Assembly: GCA_034173665.1 (NCBI GenBank)
Contig: JAXFDG010000070.1
Location: forward strand, 1-6,373
Source of the DNA: Arcanobacterium_A sp034173665
GTDB taxonomy: Bacteria; Actinomycetota; Actinomycetes; Actinomycetales; Actinomycetaceae
Length of the DNA stretch: 6,373 nt
Direction of reading: 5' to 3'
Made by a program: the position numbers and the translations under genes
The notes under the pieces: generated by a model
The model's input: the letters and a program-made list of their open reading frames with translations, nothing else
What the model was told of the DNA's origin: nothing
Databases searched by the model: none
Shown: in pieces, positions 5,776 to 6,373 of the stretch
Layout of the letters: every line of letters begins with the position of its first letter
Position numbering within the stretch: position 1 is the first letter of the stretch

Positions 5776-6373
5776 TTAATTAGATTCTGCTTCATTTGCA
5801 GAAGTGGAATCCGCTGCAGTGGCATCTTCTTCAACTACTGTTTCAAACATTGCCTCTGGAATTTCTTCCTGCTCATGTTTAGAAAAATTCTTCAACGATT
5901 CCATTCCGGATTCTAGCTTTGAAGCTGCAATAGCTGAAGCATCTTCAAGTTTCTTCCGCCATTCGCCAGAAATAAGTTCAAAGCTGGCAAGCTGCTCGCG
6001 AACATTCTTCCGGAGCACCTTTCCAAGCTGAGATTTTGGTAGTTCTTCCAAAACCACAATCGACTTCGGCATTGCGTAGTGAGATAGTCGCGACTTTGTC
6101 CATTCACGAACAGCTTCCAAATCTACCTTTGCGCCAGGCTCAAGAACCAGTGCCGCAACCACCGATTCACCGAAACTTGCATTAGGCATTCCCACCACTG
6201 CAACCTCAGCAACACCAGTGAGTCCCCGTACGGCAGCTTCAACCTCAGAAGGATAGACATTAAATCCACCGTTAATAATTAACTCTTTGCGACGGTCTGC
6301 CATCACTAAGAAGCCATCATCCCAGCGGGCCAAATCACCAGTGCGGAGCCAACCATCATGGAAAGAAAGTTTA
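5776..6373 (-). CDS. AMP-forming acyl-CoA synthetase, C-terminal part (5' end outside window)
   Basis: The last 198 codons of an ANL-superfamily ligase are visible, probably a long-chain fatty acid-CoA ligase, which activates a fatty acid with ATP and joins it to CoA. The frame is open to the window edge, and sequence before the apparent TTG start at 6333 is conserved (DGWLRTGDLARWDDGF), so the real start lies beyond 6373. The hinge and C-terminal domain motifs are clear: DRRKELIINGGFNVYPSEVE, GMPNASFGES, and the A10 motif PKSQLGKVLRK carrying the catalytic lysine (partial-protein residue 118). After REQL, where many family members nearly end, about 70 further residues follow, rich in Glu, Ala and Ser and ending TSANEAESN. 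The gene converges on nrdR, and its transcript probably ends at the hairpin inside nrdR. Substrate specificity cannot be told from this part, since the acyl-binding domain is outside the window. Confidence 0.93.
   Translation of the reverse strand, partial: KLSFHDGWLRTGDLARWDDGFLVMADRRKELIINGGFNVYPSEVEAAVRGLTGVAEVAVVGMPNASFGESVVAALVLEPGAKVDLEAVREWTKSRLSHYAMPKSIVVLEELPKSQLGKVLRKNVREQLASFELISGEWRKKLEDASAIAASKLESGMESLKNFSKHEQEEIPEAMFETVVEEDATAADSTSANEAESN

Noticed and set aside
5804..6031. 75-codon + strand ORF opposite the acyl-CoA ligase tail
   Set aside because: Ser-rich antisense shadow of the Glu/Ala-rich tail codons; no start signal.
1..6373. Mobile element, CRISPR array, tRNA or rRNA
   Set aside because: No transposase, regularly spaced repeats, attachment-site duplication or tRNA cloverleaf seen; the gene order is a conserved chromosomal one.

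Overview
The window looks like chromosomal DNA from an actinobacterium with unusually AT-rich DNA for that phylum (mid-40s % GC by eye). The evidence is the gene order hflX – DinG-type helicase – lexA (opposed) – small SOS membrane gene – nrdR, the actinobacterial form of LexA, and LexA operators of the CGAAC-N4-GTTCG type. I would guess Bifidobacteriaceae or a low-GC Actinomycetaceae, but the sequence alone does not settle the family.

Layout. Bases 1-1052 hold the 3' part of hflX (+), followed 6 nt later by a complete DinG/XPD-type iron-sulfur helicase gene (1059-3149, +). lexA (3203-4045, -) converges on the helicase across a 53-nt, AT-rich gap. A 397-bp regulatory region (4046-4442) separates lexA from a divergent gene of unknown family (4443-5150, +). 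This region carries four LexA boxes between two back-to-back promoter candidates, a possible ~270-nt lexA leader with a hairpin and a 15-codon ORF, and three copies of an AT-rich near-palindrome. nrdR (5161-5610, +) follows 10 nt after the unknown gene. A strong hairpin built from the last codons of nrdR lies at the convergent junction with a partial AMP-forming acyl-CoA ligase gene (5776 to the window end, -).

How it fits together. Most of the window concerns genome integrity: LexA senses DNA damage and should repress both itself and the 4443-5150 gene. DinG-type helicases unwind DNA structures, and NrdR sets ribonucleotide reductase level and so dNTP supply. The unknown gene sits where other actinobacteria encode SOS-induced division suppressors (DivS in Corynebacterium, Rv2719c/ChiZ in Mycobacterium). 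Its product is a 235-residue, Arg/Ser/Ala/Val-rich protein with one C-terminal membrane span and no LysM domain. I regard this LexA-controlled protein and its divergent control region as the most interesting part of the window. HflX (ribosome rescue) and the acyl-CoA ligase appear to be neighbours rather than parts of the SOS module.
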